Assembly: GCA_021292165.1 (NCBI GenBank)
Contig: CM037878.1
Coordinates: 253,508,968 to 253,572,967, forward strand
Reading direction: 5' to 3'
Source: Shinisaurus crocodilurus
Lineage: Eukaryota; Chordata; Lepidosauria; Squamata; Shinisauridae
Length of the DNA stretch: 64,000 nt
Below, piece after piece: positions 32,091 through 44,379 of the stretch (the first letter of the stretch is position 1; every line of letters starts with the position of its first letter). Position numbers and translations under genes: made by a program. The notes under the pieces are model-generated. The model searched no databases and was not told the origin of the DNA. It saw only the letters and a program-made list of their open reading frames with translations.

Positions 32091-32399
32091 TGGTGGGAGT
32101 GAAGCCCGTAGGAGGGATTGGGGGAGGGGAAAAGAGATCTTAAGGATTAAGAAAATAATATATATAATTGGAAAAAGAAAATAGGAGTCACACCCAAAAG
32201 GAAATCAGTAAGTTTTGACCTTTCTTCCAATAGCAGCTTTGAAGAACCAAATTCATCCAATACCCATAACAGGGAATTTAAGTATAGAGGGAAAACAGCA
32301 ATAAAAAATTTAGATATAGGACAAATCGAACCAGTAGGACATCATATAACTCTGATAATTCTGATCATCCATCAGGATCTTTTTTAGAGGATACAGGGG

Positions 32400-34686
32400 G
32401 GAGAGAATATGGGAAAAGACCCAGATTAGGGGATCACAGACAGACTTACAGACAAAAAATCTTCAGGACACATCAGTAGTTAACCTCTCAAATTATCAAT
32501 TTTCAAAATTGGAAATTGACCTTTTGCAGAAGGGGCTATCATTTGTGCCCACGCCAAAGCATGACCCCTTCCGTACCATGTCAGAAATACAATTTTTTTT
32601 TAGAAAAATCAGGTTAGCAGATTTCTTTAAAGACCAAAGTGGATACACAATAGAACCAACTATCTTTAAATCCAGATCCAGCTTTAACCCGATATCCAAC
32701 AATCCCCACATTCAAGTTTTTCAGCATTTAGTCACACAAGAGATCCAAATAATGGAATGCCAAGACTCGTATATCTGGCACAACCTAACAAGGGTTGAAA
32801 AAAATAGTTTGGAAAAACTTAAAACTAACAAGGATATAGTGATAAAACCAGCCGACAAAAGAGGGGCAGTGGTTATTTGGGATAGAAAGGACTACATCCA
32901 AGAAGTTAAGAGACAGTTGGGGAATAATACGCACTATAGGCCATGTTCAGATAAACCCACACGAAATTTAAAAAAAGAGATAGCCTACCTAATAGACTGA
33001 AGCCTTCTTACTAGGATACATTTCAAAATCTACTTAAGACACGGATGAAAGGATTCCGCAATTCTATCTATTACCTAAAATCCACAAAGGGATTACCCCT
33101 GTACCAGGAAGACCCATAGTCTCTGGTTGTGCATCTATCCTAGAGCCCTTAGCTGTGTATGTAGACCATTTTTTAAAACCGTTTATGGAACAAATTAATT
33201 CATATATAAAAGATACAACTCATTTTTTGAATCTAATACACAAGCTACAACTAGAACCAACAAATTCATGGCTAGTGACCTTGGATGTAAATGCTCTTTA
33301 TACAAACATCCCACAGGAAGAGGCTATACTAGTTATTGAGCAAACACTAAATAAGAGAAAGGTGTTAAATCCACCGACCAATTTTATTCTGGCCCTGGCT
33401 CAACTAGTCTTAAAGAAAAACTTTTTCCAGTTTGAAAACAGTTTTGTTTGTTTTTTTGGCAAATATCAGGCACAGCCATGGGATGCAGATTTGCCCCAGA
33501 ATTGGCTAACCTATACATGCAAACTTTTGAAGAAAAGCATATTTTGAATATGGACAACCCATTTAGACACCATATAACATTCTATAAACGGTATCTGGAT
33601 GATATTTTTGTGGTCTGGCAGGATTCTGAAAACACTCTTCGAGATTTTGAGCATTTCATTAATAATCAACATACCACTATAAAATTTGACATGAAATATG
33701 ACAAGTACCAAATTCATTTTTTTGATATATATCTAACTGTGTTGGAGGGATCTCTACAAACATCTACATATAAGAAACCAACAGATGTGAATTCCTACTT
33801 GAATTATGAAAGTCATCATACTGTCTCGTTAAAGAGAAATTTACCTTATTCACAATTCTTAAGAATTAGAAGAAATTGCAGCCAAAGTAGTGAATTCCAT
33901 CTACAAGCTGGACAATTCATGCGACAATTAGAAAACAGAGGCTACCCCCGTAGAATCTTAAAACAGGCTTTGTATAAAGCCAAAACAGTAAAAAGGACAG
34001 AATTGCTAAAATCCAAAAAAAGATTAATACAAAACAATAGAATGTTTATCCCCATAACATTTGATAGCTCAACTGCGTATATTAAAAACATTATCCTAAA
34101 ACATTGGTACCTTCTGAAAGACATCCCCAAGTGTGTACACCCTCCTATGTTTGCCTATAAACGTACTGCTAGTTTAAAAGACATTCTGGTCCATTCAAGA
34201 TTAGGACACAACATGAATCAGACAACTATCACTGGAAAAGTACCTGTAGGATATCCCAAATGTGGGAACTGCAGTGTTTGTGATAATTGCTTGACCCTCA
34301 AGTCCTTTAGAAACCCTAATAACAACAAAGAATACACCCTAAAATAATTTTTCAACTGTAACACACCAGGTGTTGTATATGCCATCCAATGTCCCTGCTC
34401 TTTATTATACATAGGCATGACAACTAGAAAAATAAAATTAAGAATAGCTGAACACAAAAGTTGCATCAGAACAAAAAAGATTCATGCTCCAATGATCAAA
34501 CACTACATGGAACATGAGCATGATTAAAACTCTGTCAGGTTTTGGTGTATAGAAAGAGTGCGAGGTACAGGAAAACAACAAATAGCAAAACTTAAAAACC
34601 AAGAGTCCAGATGGATATTTAATCTAAATACAGTAGCTCCATATGGATTAAATGAGAACATAGATTGGTTTTCAACAGGTTTATAA
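32400..34686 (+). pseudogene. Penelope-like reverse transcriptase with GIY-YIG endonuclease, broken
   Basis: N-terminal part: KNLQD...QKGLSFVPTP and DIVIKPADKRGAVVIWDRKDYI, in one frame to a TGA at 32998-33000. The frame then changes: YLLPKIHKGITPVPGRPIVSG, and LVTLDVNALYTNIPQEEA (RT motif A) runs to ~33450. A second shift falls in a T-run near 33450, and GTAMGCRFAPELANLYM then YKRYLDDIFVVW (catalytic YLDD) follow. The linker is CGNCSVCDNC near 34270. After a TAA at 34345-34347 the same frame gives VVYAIQCPCSLLYIGMT (the GIY-YIG core, with GIY changed to VVY), another TAA at 34525-34527, and an end at 34686. Two stops plus two shifts make it inactive. In intact elements the endonuclease nicks the target and the RT copies the element RNA. 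Confidence 0.9.
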
Positions 34687-35183
34687 TATACTACTTTTGC
34701 CATGGTTTTGTTGGAATAAATTCTGTATAAAGACCAACATCAGTATAAGTTTGTTCAGAATACTAAATGTATAGCCACACGATCAGGCAACCTCTAAATG
34801 AAGACGATTACCAGGTGTGTGCAAAATTAACACACCAGATAAAATTACTCCATCTGCCAAGCTCTGGAGCATTGTCTCAGGAGGTTGGCAAATGAGACCA
34901 GCATTGGTGAGTCAATATACTCCTTCTGAAAGGGTTTCCTTAAATTGTTATCTTTTCTATCTTTTTAAATTTAAAATTCTTCTAGTAATGTATGTGCTAA
35001 TAAAGTAAATGTATATTTTATATAGAATTAAGAATACAGAGCAATAGATTGTAAACGGAATTGAGTGGGAACTACAGTGGTGAGCATGACATCATCTAAT
35101 TATGTTTTATATTATTATTAATTTTGTTCAAAATGACTAGCTGACTGTAGTTTGATTTACTGTAAGGCTTTTCTGTTCTTTCT

Positions 35184-35226
35184 AAGCCACTGAAGAAGGC
35201 CTTTTGGGCCGAAACGCGTTTGGCTT
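35184..35226 (+). ncRNA. Hammerhead-ribozyme-like motif of the Penelope-like element
   Basis: Parts in order: stem I strand AAGCCA (35184-35189), core CTGAAGA (35190-35196, matching CUGANGA), a bulged A, stem II GGCC/GGCC with loop TTTTG, core GAAAC (35211-35215), GCGTT as the minimal stem III side, and TGGCTT (35221-35226) as the perfect 6-bp partner of stem I. This is a type I layout with a minimal stem III, as described for Penelope-like elements. Cleavage activity is not established, and the bulged A may weaken it. Confidence 0.72.
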
Positions 35227-35334
35227 CGCCACCTAACAGCAGGAAAGCTTTTATGCTGAGAGGACTTATCTCGGGAAGCAACAAACAAAAAACATTGGCA
35301 CTAACAATACCGCACCCAGAGATAAAAGCCCTCC

Positions 35335-36500
35335 AGTCTGAAAAGACATTTAAGATCATCCTCAGCCCTTGAGAAGCTACATTTTACATGTCTATATGTT
35401 TCTGGCTTATACATGTTTTATATATATATAATTTTTAAAAAAATATTTATGTAAATGTTGATATTATAAATTAAGTCTATTTTACTATACCTTAATGGTT
35501 ATATTTTTGGTTATTATTATATATGTTTCTCTTGACTTTTAAGTACCAGCAAATATGCCCCACATTGCCCTGGTCCTGAACTGCCTTATGAACTGAGCCT
35601 TAATGTATTGCTAGAGGAATTCTCCTGTAAACCTGTAATTTGGCAGCCATTTGCAAATTATTAGCTTAACAGGTGTCATTTTTAAAAGCAATAGAATTTT
35701 GAGGCTCATACTGATGGAATTCCCCCCCCCTTTGGGGGGGGGCAACTTGCCTTAACAAATCAGAGTTGTATTTTTCCCACCTCACTGCCAGATTTGAAAT
35801 ATTCCTTTTTTTTCTTTTCCTCTTTTTTGGGGTATTTTTAAAATTTGTTTGATGGTACAAAAGATGTTTAATGTCAGGAAAACTATATGGTCGTTACTTT
35901 TGCAGAGAAATGTCATTCTTCTGTACAGATCCCTCACTCTCTAGAAACAATATGTAGACTGTCTCAGTGGTAAGGAAAGCCTATTTGTATTAGATTAAAA
36001 TATGCATTTCAAGAAAGTAAATTCGTGTAGAGAGAAGAGGGTATTTTCTGTTTCCATAGTTCATTTTCAGCTTCATGAAATATGACTTTTAGTTTCTGTT
36101 AAGCTGCAAGAGCCCCATATCAATCTCTTGAGAGCACTGCATCGCCTTAAATAGCCACAGCTGCCCCATTCTAGCCCTTCAAGCATTATTATCTGGAACA
36201 AAATCAGTCCGACTGCACGAACAAAACTAATGTCTGAATGAGATAAATTCTGCTGCTTTTGAAAAGACAAGACCCCCAACCAGAAGTCCAGAATTTGATA
36301 CTGCTGAAATTTGGGAAAACACAGAATAAACGGCAAACAATGAAACCTGGAAATAGCTTACTTTAAACCCTATTTAGCAGTTCAACCATTAAGAAGCTCC
36401 TGTGCATTAGAGTGAAATACTACAAACCTTATTGACCCAAGCTACTTCTTACTTTGAAAACTTTGGTAACGAAGCTAACAGCCATGTCTTTATTTTTTTA
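35335..36500. other. AT-rich unique DNA
   Basis: A short perfect stem CCCCCCCCC TTT GGGGGGGG lies at 35721-35742. No gene or other family is recognised. Confidence 0.45.
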
Positions 36501-36504
36501 CTGT

Positions 36505-36790
36505 AAAGTAAGTGCAGGGGGTCCTGATCCAGACAGAGTAGGGGACTTTAACCCTTTGCCCCACAGTCCACCCACATATGTAATTTTCATTGTTAAAAGT
36601 GATCCATTAAAACAAATGGATCACTTTTTAGAATTGAAAATTACAGACCAAAATTGTTTCAATGGCAATGAAAATTTCAGACACAGAGGCCCCTATCCTG
36701 ATCACGAACAGAGTGGGGGGCAAAGTGCTAATGCCCCCCTACCCACCATGCTAGGGTCCTGATCTGGATCAGCTAGCTTGCGCATAGTTT
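36505..36790. mobile_element. Foldback element family H, copy 1
   Basis: AGTGCAGGGGGTCCTGATCC at the left and CATGCTAGGGTCCTGATCTG at the right flank a central palindrome: GTAATTTTCATTGTTAAAAG and TGATCCATT face AATGGATCACTTTTTAGAAT then TGAAAATTAC. A related copy lies at 49888-50142. There is no coding frame; superfamily not assigned. Confidence 0.68.
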
Positions 36791-36799
36791 AGAGAAAGT

Positions 36800-37630
36800 A
36801 AGAAAGAAATAGCTGCTGGCTATGTCTTTAAATTAGCGTGTAGCCCTTAAAAATCAGAAAATATTTACTACTTTTTGACAGACGATAGTAATGGAACGTG
36901 GTCCCAGGTCGAACAAGGAAGACACAAACAGCTTTACACATCACTCATCCACAGAAAGCATTATTACATAGGGCTTCAAGATATAGTCAGATACTGTAAT
37001 AGATGTACCATAAGTGATCCCATAGCCTGCTTCCTAAACTTGGTTATGCTGCTTTGAATATGTCTTCATCAGGCTATGTTGCATATAGTGCAGCTTTTTA
37101 TAGGGGTAAGAGCAGCAGTATTTGGCTGCGATATGAGCTAGAGAAATTAAAACTTACCCCTACACGTTCTCCAGTACTCTTCATGTGCTCTGACACAATA
37201 ACAGAGTTATCCTAAAGCCCCTAGACAGCATCTAGAGGGACAGAGGATTTTTCAGATTCCCAAATCCAAGGTTGGAAAAGATCTCCAACTCTGAATCTGG
37301 GGATCCATGCTCGGATCCCCCTACCCCCGCCACAGCCGGTGTGGAAAGAACCCCGCTGGCTGCTTCTTAACGTCGTAAGAGTGACCTCAGAGAAGAGGTT
37401 TAGGGGGCTTTCCGAGGGGCAGGGAGGGAAGGAGACTGGTGCCGCCAAGATACAATGTATCCTGGTGGCATGTCAGCCTCCTTCCCTCCCCCTCCAAAAT
37501 AGGTCATCTAGCTGCTTTGCAGAGTGCGAGGAGCACGGAGGCAACTTTCACCTCTGCGCTCCTCCGGCTTGCATAGGATGCCCATAATCGGAGGGTTCGG
37601 AGGGTTACGGGCAGCCCCATTGGATTGCGC
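36800..37630. other. Unique stretch with GC-richer patch
   Basis: 37215-37630 is richer in G and C and may be an old non-coding element (CTAGAGGGACAGAGG, GGATCCATGCTCGGATCCCC). I could not find paired termini, and no exon-like frame was recognised. Confidence 0.35.
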
Positions 37631-37639
37631 CCTAAGTTG

Positions 37640-38015
37640 TATTTTTTATGAAGTTAAAAAAAAATACATTCCTATACCATCCAATAGTCGAAGCTCTCTG
37701 GGAGGTTCACAAAACAAAATTTAAAACTATAAAATACAATAATATAATAAAACATAATATAAAACCCTTAAAATAGAATGAAACCAAAGTAAAAACCAGT
37801 GTAAAGGTCAGTAGCAGTGCGAAAATCTAGAAATGCACTAACACCATTTTTAAAAAAAATAAAAATGAAAAGACTGGGAAAGGTCTTCACCTGAAAAGAC
37901 CATAACGTAGAATGCCCTCTATGGAGGGCATTCCATGACCAGGGTGCCACCACTGAAAAGGCCCTCTCCTTAGAAGCTGCCTGTCTCGCCTCATTTGGCA
38001 GGGGCACCCAGAGAA
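37640..38015 (-). repeat. L2-clade LINE 3' fragment
   Basis: On the minus strand ARQAASKERAFSVVAPWSWNAL (in two frames' worth of decay) is the last L2 protein block. A UTR and an A/T-rich tail follow (CCTCCCAGAGAGCTTCGAC, matching the GCCCAGAGAGCTTTGGC end of the L2 at 20700). Confidence 0.8.
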
Positions 38016-38019
38016 GGTG

Positions 38020-38365
38020 TACATTAGTTAGTTTCTAAAATTCGTGAATCTCATTCCTTTCTATTTGAAAAGAATACAGATTGATTTTTAAATGATGGAC
38101 TCCACCTGATAGCAGTACACAAAATAACCTACTAAAGAGCTCATTTTCTATGGTTGCCGTTCCTAGAGAAAGCTAATAGGCCCTCAAGGACTGATCTGGC
38201 ATCTTACAGCATCCAAATACTCCTCAATTTCTCACTGCAACCTCTATGAAAATAATATCATTTTAATAAAACTGGGAAACTTTTGCTTATTAATTGTTTG
38301 TTGTTATTTCTCTGTCAAACTTTACTTTCATCAAAGCCATACCTTATAACCATTCACATCAGTGC
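38020..38365. other. Unique spacer
   Basis: AT-rich; nothing recognised. Confidence 0.4.
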
Positions 38366-38367
38366 AT

Positions 38368-38930
38368 GGATCATAGAATCATAGAAAAGTAGAGTTGGAA
38401 GGGGCCTACAAGGCCATCGAGTCCAACCCCCTGCTCAATGCAGGAATCCAGGTCAAAGCATCTCTGACAGATGTCTGTCCAGCTGCACCTTGAATGCCTC
38501 CAGACTGGGAGAGCCCACCACCTCCCTAGGTAGTTGATTCCATTGTCTTATTGCTCTGACAGTCAGGAAATTTTTCCTGATGTTTAGGTGGAATCTAGGT
38601 TCCTGTAACTTGAGCCCATTATTCCGTGTCCTGCAAACTGGGATGAACGAGAAGAGATCTTTGCCCTCCTCTGTGTGACATCCCTTCAAATACTGGAAGA
38701 GTGCGATCATATCTCCCCTCAGTCTCCTCTTCTGAAGGCTAAACATGCCCAGTTCTTTCAGTCTCTCCTCATAGGGCCTTGTTTCCAGTCCCTTTATCAT
38801 CCTTGTTGCCCTCCTCTGAACCCTCTCCAGTTTGTCTATGTCCTTCTTTAAGTGAGGTGCCCAGAACTGGACGCAGTACTCAAGATGAGGCCTAACCAGT
38901 GCCGAGTAAAGGGGCACTGTATGAACATTA
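38368..38930 (-). pseudogene. CR1 LINE, 5'-truncated, with uninterrupted ORF2 C-terminus
   Basis: On the minus strand 154 codons (38917-38453) read [80 protein letters not shown] and [21 protein letters not shown]1 3' UTR and an ATTCTATGAT end follow near 38370. It covers only the region after the RT palm, so it is not functional. Compared with the CR1 at 1-3297 it is clean in this region, with Lys where that copy has a stop, so it probably inserted more recently. Confidence 0.92.
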
Positions 38931-38939
38931 AAACTGAAG

Positions 38940-40410
38940 GCGTATTGTGAGGGAACTTTTTTGGACTGAAAGCAATTTTTGTAAAGGAGGGTTTTAATTT
39001 TGTGACATTTCTAAACAATTTACCTACTTAAAAATTAAAGAACATGTCAGCTGGAGGTTTATCATGTTTTGCACTAAGCACACAAAATCCCTGCTGCAAC
39101 CTGGTCCTTGTAACCTTATGCAGGAATAAACAGAACACAATTCCCTTCACCTCTTCCCAGTTCTTTTTTCCTTCCACATCCCATTCACACTAGCTTCACA
39201 AATGAAGCAATGGCACATCAAGCCACGATGAAGCTCCCTAATGCAGCACGACAGCAAGACTAATTTCACCAACAGGCAACAAGAAAGCTAAACCTCTTTA
39301 AAAATATTATTTTTAATTCATAGGGAAAATTGGAGGAGGAAAAATACAGAGCTGATTAAGGAACAACCTGACAAAGAAAAACAAACAGAACAAAAAAAAA
39401 AATCCCCAAACAAGGAGGAGGGGAAAAATGAGGAGAGGAAAAAACAATTATCCCAGGCATTAGGCAAAAGTCTGTAATATTATCTACAATGACAGCACAG
39501 CCATTGTTAGTGCTGCCAAGGCACTGCATGTTTGCTATATCACCCGAGGTCCTGAGAGAATAATAAACTAAGCAGATTAGACTTAGACTGATGCCTCTGT
39601 GCCATTTCTACCTTCACACAGACAGTTTGGTGTTTCAAAACACATACAGGCAGGTAAACCCAGAAAATGGGTATTCCATGTTGTAAGGATGGGGGGGGGG
39701 GGGGAGAGGCTGCCAGCAACCAGGGCCTGTTTATTATTTAACAGTTGGTATTGCTAGAAGCCTGGCACCGCAATAGAGCAATCTCTGTTTCAGTTCAAGT
39801 CAGCCTGATTATGGAAGCATGCAAGCCAAATCCTGTTTACCATAGTCTGGAAGAACTTCTGTGCCCTCAACAGACATGGAAATTCTTACAATAGCTCTTG
39901 TCCAAGTGGAGAGGAAGTTTCCTGAGGCAGAGGTAAGAAATACTTGTGCTTCCCATTAAAACCAGGAAAGGACGCAGGTTCACAAGGGCAATTAAGAAAA
40001 CTAAGCTCCCCCCACATCGCAGTGATCCCACATACCTGAACAATGAAAAATGGGGAGGCTCTTCTCAATCCGCATTTTTGAAACATTTATTTCGCCAGCC
40101 CCATGCCATCACAAATTAGGTGGGTGGGGCCAGGGAAAGGTCCTTTCCCACTGTGGCATCTTTGGAATGTTCTCCCCAGGGAGGCTCATCTGGGGCCAAA
40201 TCTTATGATTTTTTCTTTTCAGTTATAATTGCCCAGGCCTTTAAATCTTATTATTTTAGCTGCTATTGCTTCTATTTTATCAATAGTTTTGTTCTCTTCT
40301 GTTTTATTATTTCAGCTGTGTGTTTTTTATTCTTGCTATTTTGTTTGAAACTATTTTGTGTTTTATCTTTTTGTGAGCCAACATGGAAGCTCACTGAGCT
40401 GAAGGCTGGG
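38940..40410. other. Unique stretch
   Basis: Contains an A-rich patch (39385-39440) and a run of about 15 G at 39690-39705. No gene recognised. Confidence 0.4.
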
Positions 40411-40416
40411 ATATTA

Positions 40417-40560
40417 AAGGAAGGATCCAATGGTATCTGTGCGCTATTGACGTGGTGCTACCATAAACCAATACTTGTGCAACATCAATAGTGCTTGCTA
40501 GTGTGGTGGGTTTCCCATCAACAGTGCTAGCACATGGACACTGTTGGATCCTTCCCTAAG
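40417..40560. mobile_element. Foldback element family I
   Basis: AAGGAAGGATCCAATGGTAT at the left and ACTGTTGGATCCTTCCCTAA at the right are inverted. Inside, GCGCTATTGACGTGGTGCTA pairs loosely with the TAGTGTGGTGGG and CATCAACAGTGCTAGCAC side. Single copy in the window. Confidence 0.68.
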
Positions 40561-40569
40561 TCTTTTAAA

Positions 40570-43100
40570 TAAATAAATATCCAAAGGTAATTCAGGAGCA
40601 TATGTGAAGACAGTTTACAGACTCACTTCTCTTCCTGTGGAACTAACATTCATATCATTACATATTTATCTCATGGTGTTGCGAAACTTAACTCAGAGAG
40701 AGATACTTGTTTGGGAGACAAGTGGGCATAGTGAACCAGGTCTTAAAACTTTGTCAAACCATGCTGTTGTTCATACACCTGGCATACACATATCTGCAAA
40801 CCAAGACTATGGAACATGAATATAAGAGCTTAGAAAGCATAAAATAAGCTGAAATTCCAACTTCAGCCTGTTAGTATGACATACCAAAGCTACACAAAGA
40901 ACATTAGCTGGAAGTTTCAAGTATAAAAGGGAAAGGCCAAATGGAATGATCACAAACAAACAGTAGTCAAGATGACTCTGAGACTTCTTTGAAAACACAG
41001 CAGTTCAGCCAATGGCTTATAGATGGTTGACAGGTAATAATCAATTTCTAGCTTATTATAAATTAAAGTCCCAGAGAATGGCTGCCTCATTACTCACCTT
41101 GCTATACGTATTATATGGCTAAAACAAAGGACCTGATTATTAGTTTGGCATATTTCACCCATATATAACAAGCAAGCCGATTGAAACTTTACATGAATTT
41201 TCAATTTAACAAGCATCAAAGGTGTGCAAATATGTAGAATAGCAACATTCCTTGTGTAATAAGGTTTTGCACAGAAAGAAATGCATGCTGATCTTGCACA
41301 CCACCTTCAAATAGCAGCTATGTATCATACTGTGCCTTCAAGAGCTCTTTACACAGTGCCAGAAACAGACTGTACAGAGATTAGAGATTAGTGAGATCTG
41401 TTCGCAACAAAACAAAGTCTGGTGAAAATTTAGCCAGTGTTGGATTTTGCTACTAACCAACATCTGCGGTGTTTTATATATTCACAATGGAACCATGTGA
41501 ATTTCAGTGGCAAGCACAAAGGGGAAAAAGGGAAGAAGTATAAAGGAATAGAAGAAGAGACAAGGAAAACATTAATTAAGACTTCGTTTTCTCAAACTCA
41601 TTAGTATTTTATTTTTTCCAGAATAAGGGAACTGCCCCCCAACTTTCCCTATAATTCTGCCTCACTGCCATGGTGAGAGTATTCTGTGATACTGCACCAA
41701 TACTATGACATCTGCTACAGAGTTGGCTTTCTGGCATTGTGGGTTCTATAATTCTCCCTGCAGTGTGATGTGGGCAATTATGGAATGTCTGGATTCTGTC
41801 AGCTTGATCCAAAGCCTATTGAAGCCAATGGAAATGTTTCCAATGATGTCAATGGGTATCTCCTAAAGGAGCAATATTCACCCATTGTGCAGCACCTGCA
41901 GCTAGAGGAGAAGTGAATTCTTTAATGGAAAAGCCAGCTTCGGCAGCAAAAATACAATAGAAAGGGAAGTGTCTGGATTCAAGAGTATGAAAATGCGCCC
42001 TATTATTCACTCTCTGTGGTCAAGAGGCTGCTGGATTCTATACTGGGATCATTCCAGCCCACCCCGTGTGACCTGTTATCATCTAGTGTTGTCTTGGCCA
42101 CATTTAAAAACTACTAAAACCTAATATTAAAAAGATACAATAATTGCTACTGCACATTTTAATGAATTATTGTGTTCAAGGTTCCTATGAAAAGTAATAT
42201 TATACTCGGCTTATGTTTTAATTGATTTATTAATATTTTATCACAGGAATGTAATTTAAGCTCCTCATGATTTAGATCTCATAAACCTTTAGCATTTTGC
42301 AAATTCCAATTCCAATTTAAAGCCAGGGCGAGCAATTAACTTTTCTATCATCTTGTCAGGGGAGAAGGTTCATGTTTAATTTGAGACAAAGTGACAGAAA
42401 TATATATACACTGTATGTATTACTCCAATTTAATTTATGAGTCAGCACCATCCACCTTCCAAATGTAGATTTAATAGAAGGGAGAGAGGCTTGTTGTCGT
42501 GGCACCACTGAGATATCTGCCCTGAATTTGCTAGGGGGAAAAATGTCCCTGGTTTATTGAGATAGGCTAGATTGATTACTGGTCTATTTCCAATCCCTTT
42601 GTTTTAATTTCAATTCACTTGTCACTTCCTTGTATACAGCATATTCTCCCAAATGTTGTAATCTCACCGCCCCTTGTCAATGCTATATAGTAGTCATCCC
42701 CCCACCCTCTGCTACACACACACTAAGTTAATTATAAATTCTAAACCAAAAGACAACTGAAAGAATAATCATTCACTGAGTTTAATAAACCAGTACTGAA
42801 TGGGCAAAACCTGCAGTTTCTACTTGGGCAAGAATCCCACTAAAATCAATGGGACTATAACTTGATTGAAGAGAAGGGTATATGTGTGAGAAGGTAGAAC
42901 TATAACAAATAGAGGACAAAAGGTATAAATGTAATTCATTATAACACTGTTAAAATCATAGAAAATGCCACACAGAAAAGATTGACAATCATCCAAATGT
43001 TTTTCAAAGGCATATATGCCCTTCTTCAAGGTGGAGAGCTCCATGTTTGAAGCCTGTGCTTTTACCTAGATTTGATCCATATCTTTATTTTTGAACTGAT
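40570..43100. other. Unique AT-rich DNA, possible conserved non-coding block
   Basis: No gene recognised. 42090-42480 is unusually free of repeat sequence and rich in TAAT/ATTA motifs (TTAATGAATTATTG, TTAATTGATTTATTAATA), which is the look of a conserved non-coding element. That is only an impression without an alignment. Confidence 0.3.
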
Positions 43101-43109
43101 AATGTTTTT

Positions 43110-43400
43110 GTGCTGAACCCACGCCATGTAGGCTTTTATAAGTCAGAACCAGTACCTCGAACTGCCCAGAAGGCAATACAAAATCAGAGCAGATGGTAAA
43201 GCATTGGTATAATGCGCTGTTGGCAATCCACAGTCATCACGAGGTAGGTCACACTGTGCAAGAGGTGAAACTTCTGGATCGTGCTCTCAAAGGCAACCCC
43301 ATGTAGAGCACATTATACGTAGTAGCCTCAAGGTACACCAAGGCATGAATGATGGTTGAAAAACCTTTGTGAGAAGGTTGTCCTTCTCACAAAATAGGAG
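43110..43400 (-). repeat. L2-clade LINE fragment
   Basis: On the plus strand GGCAACCCCATGTAGAGCAC then ATTATACGTAGTAG matches the CCACGTAGAGCGCATTACAG site of the L2 at 21112-21745. GGCTTTTATAAGTCAGAACC matches the region 5' of HWLP. Diverged; no open frame remains. Confidence 0.72.
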
Positions 43401-43404
43401 TTGG

Positions 43405-44270
43405 TAGAAAGCAACCCATGCATGTATATAAATCACTTTTTAAATTTTTTAAACTGTTTTTACCTCTGGCTTCTTCTTCTTGCTCCTTTCAGAGCTCTAT
43501 GACTGCTGGTTCTCTCTGCACATGCTAAATGGTGCCTGTGAAGGGCACATCAATCTGTCTACACAAAAGACCGAAATGCACACACACCTTTTGCTCCCTC
43601 CCGCTCGTGTACAGTGGCGTAGGAATGGCAATTTTGCATTAATTCAATCCTTGTTGCTCATGAACCAGAGGGCTCCACTCCTATTGAAGACTCTAGCTTC
43701 AAACATTGCAAGCTTCAGGTCAGTGTGTGTTGTTGGGTGTGTGTGTGTGTGTGTTTTAGAATGAGAAGTAATTATACTGCATTATAGGGAAGCATCTCTA
43801 CCATCAATAAAGATCCAAGATTGCCCTGCCTGAGATCCCAAATAAACACCTCACCTACCACCACACTCAACTTTGAGTTTAAACTGAAATTGAAATACAT
43901 AAATTGCCACTATATTACATTAAAAGAAATTAGTCCATCTTCATACAGGAATTAATTATAATGTAGGTAGAGACTTACATTAAGACCAGGCTAATTTAAT
44001 AACATCTAGTTTGGTTTTTTTATTTGGATTTATAACCTGCATTTCTTTAAGTTAAAAACCTATGGTGGGGTAACCTTCTAGAAAGAACTCAGCTGAATAT
44101 GAATAAGCAGTGACTTGCACACCCATCACGTGGGTGGTCAAACAACAAAACTAACAATGGCAAAGTACCTAAGTAGCCAGCTGCTGCAAAACACCTTAAA
44201 AAAGATACAAGGCCTTGCTAGGAGGTATATGCCCTACACACAACGGAGGGTTCCTGTTGATTAACCTGCC
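43405..44270. other. Unique stretch
   Basis: A (GT)n tract of about 18 bases lies at 43737-43755. Otherwise nothing recognised. Confidence 0.4.
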
Positions 44271-44275
44271 AAATG

Positions 44276-44375
44276 AGCCTTCCTCAACCTGGTGGCCTCC
44301 AGATGGCCATGCTGGCTGGAGATGATGGGAATTGTAGTCTGATACATCTGGAGGGCACCAGGTTGGGGAAGGCTG
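44276..44375. mobile_element. Palindromic MITE, CTCCAACCTGG family, copy 2
   Basis: GCCTTCCTCAACCTGGTGGC then CTCCAGATGG at the left and CATCTGGAGGGCACCAGG then TTGGGGAAGGCTG at the right. It is shorter than copy 1 because of a deletion in the left arm. The middle contains GCTGGAGATGATGGGAATTG then TAGTCTGAT. Confidence 0.82.
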
Positions 44376-44379
44376 ACCT

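Larger units (their letters stand above)
32200..35330 (+). mobile_element. Penelope-like element (Neptune/Poseidon type), inactivated
   Basis: A reverse transcriptase of the telomerase-related Penelope type is followed by a CxxCxxCxxC linker, a GIY-YIG endonuclease remnant and a long AT-rich 3' region holding a hammerhead-ribozyme-like motif at 35184-35226. Known: Penelope-like elements combine such an RT with a GIY-YIG endonuclease and carry hammerhead motifs in their terminal repeats. The 5' border is uncertain, and I found no second hammerhead upstream of the RT, so the 5' terminal repeat may be missing. Confidence 0.88.
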
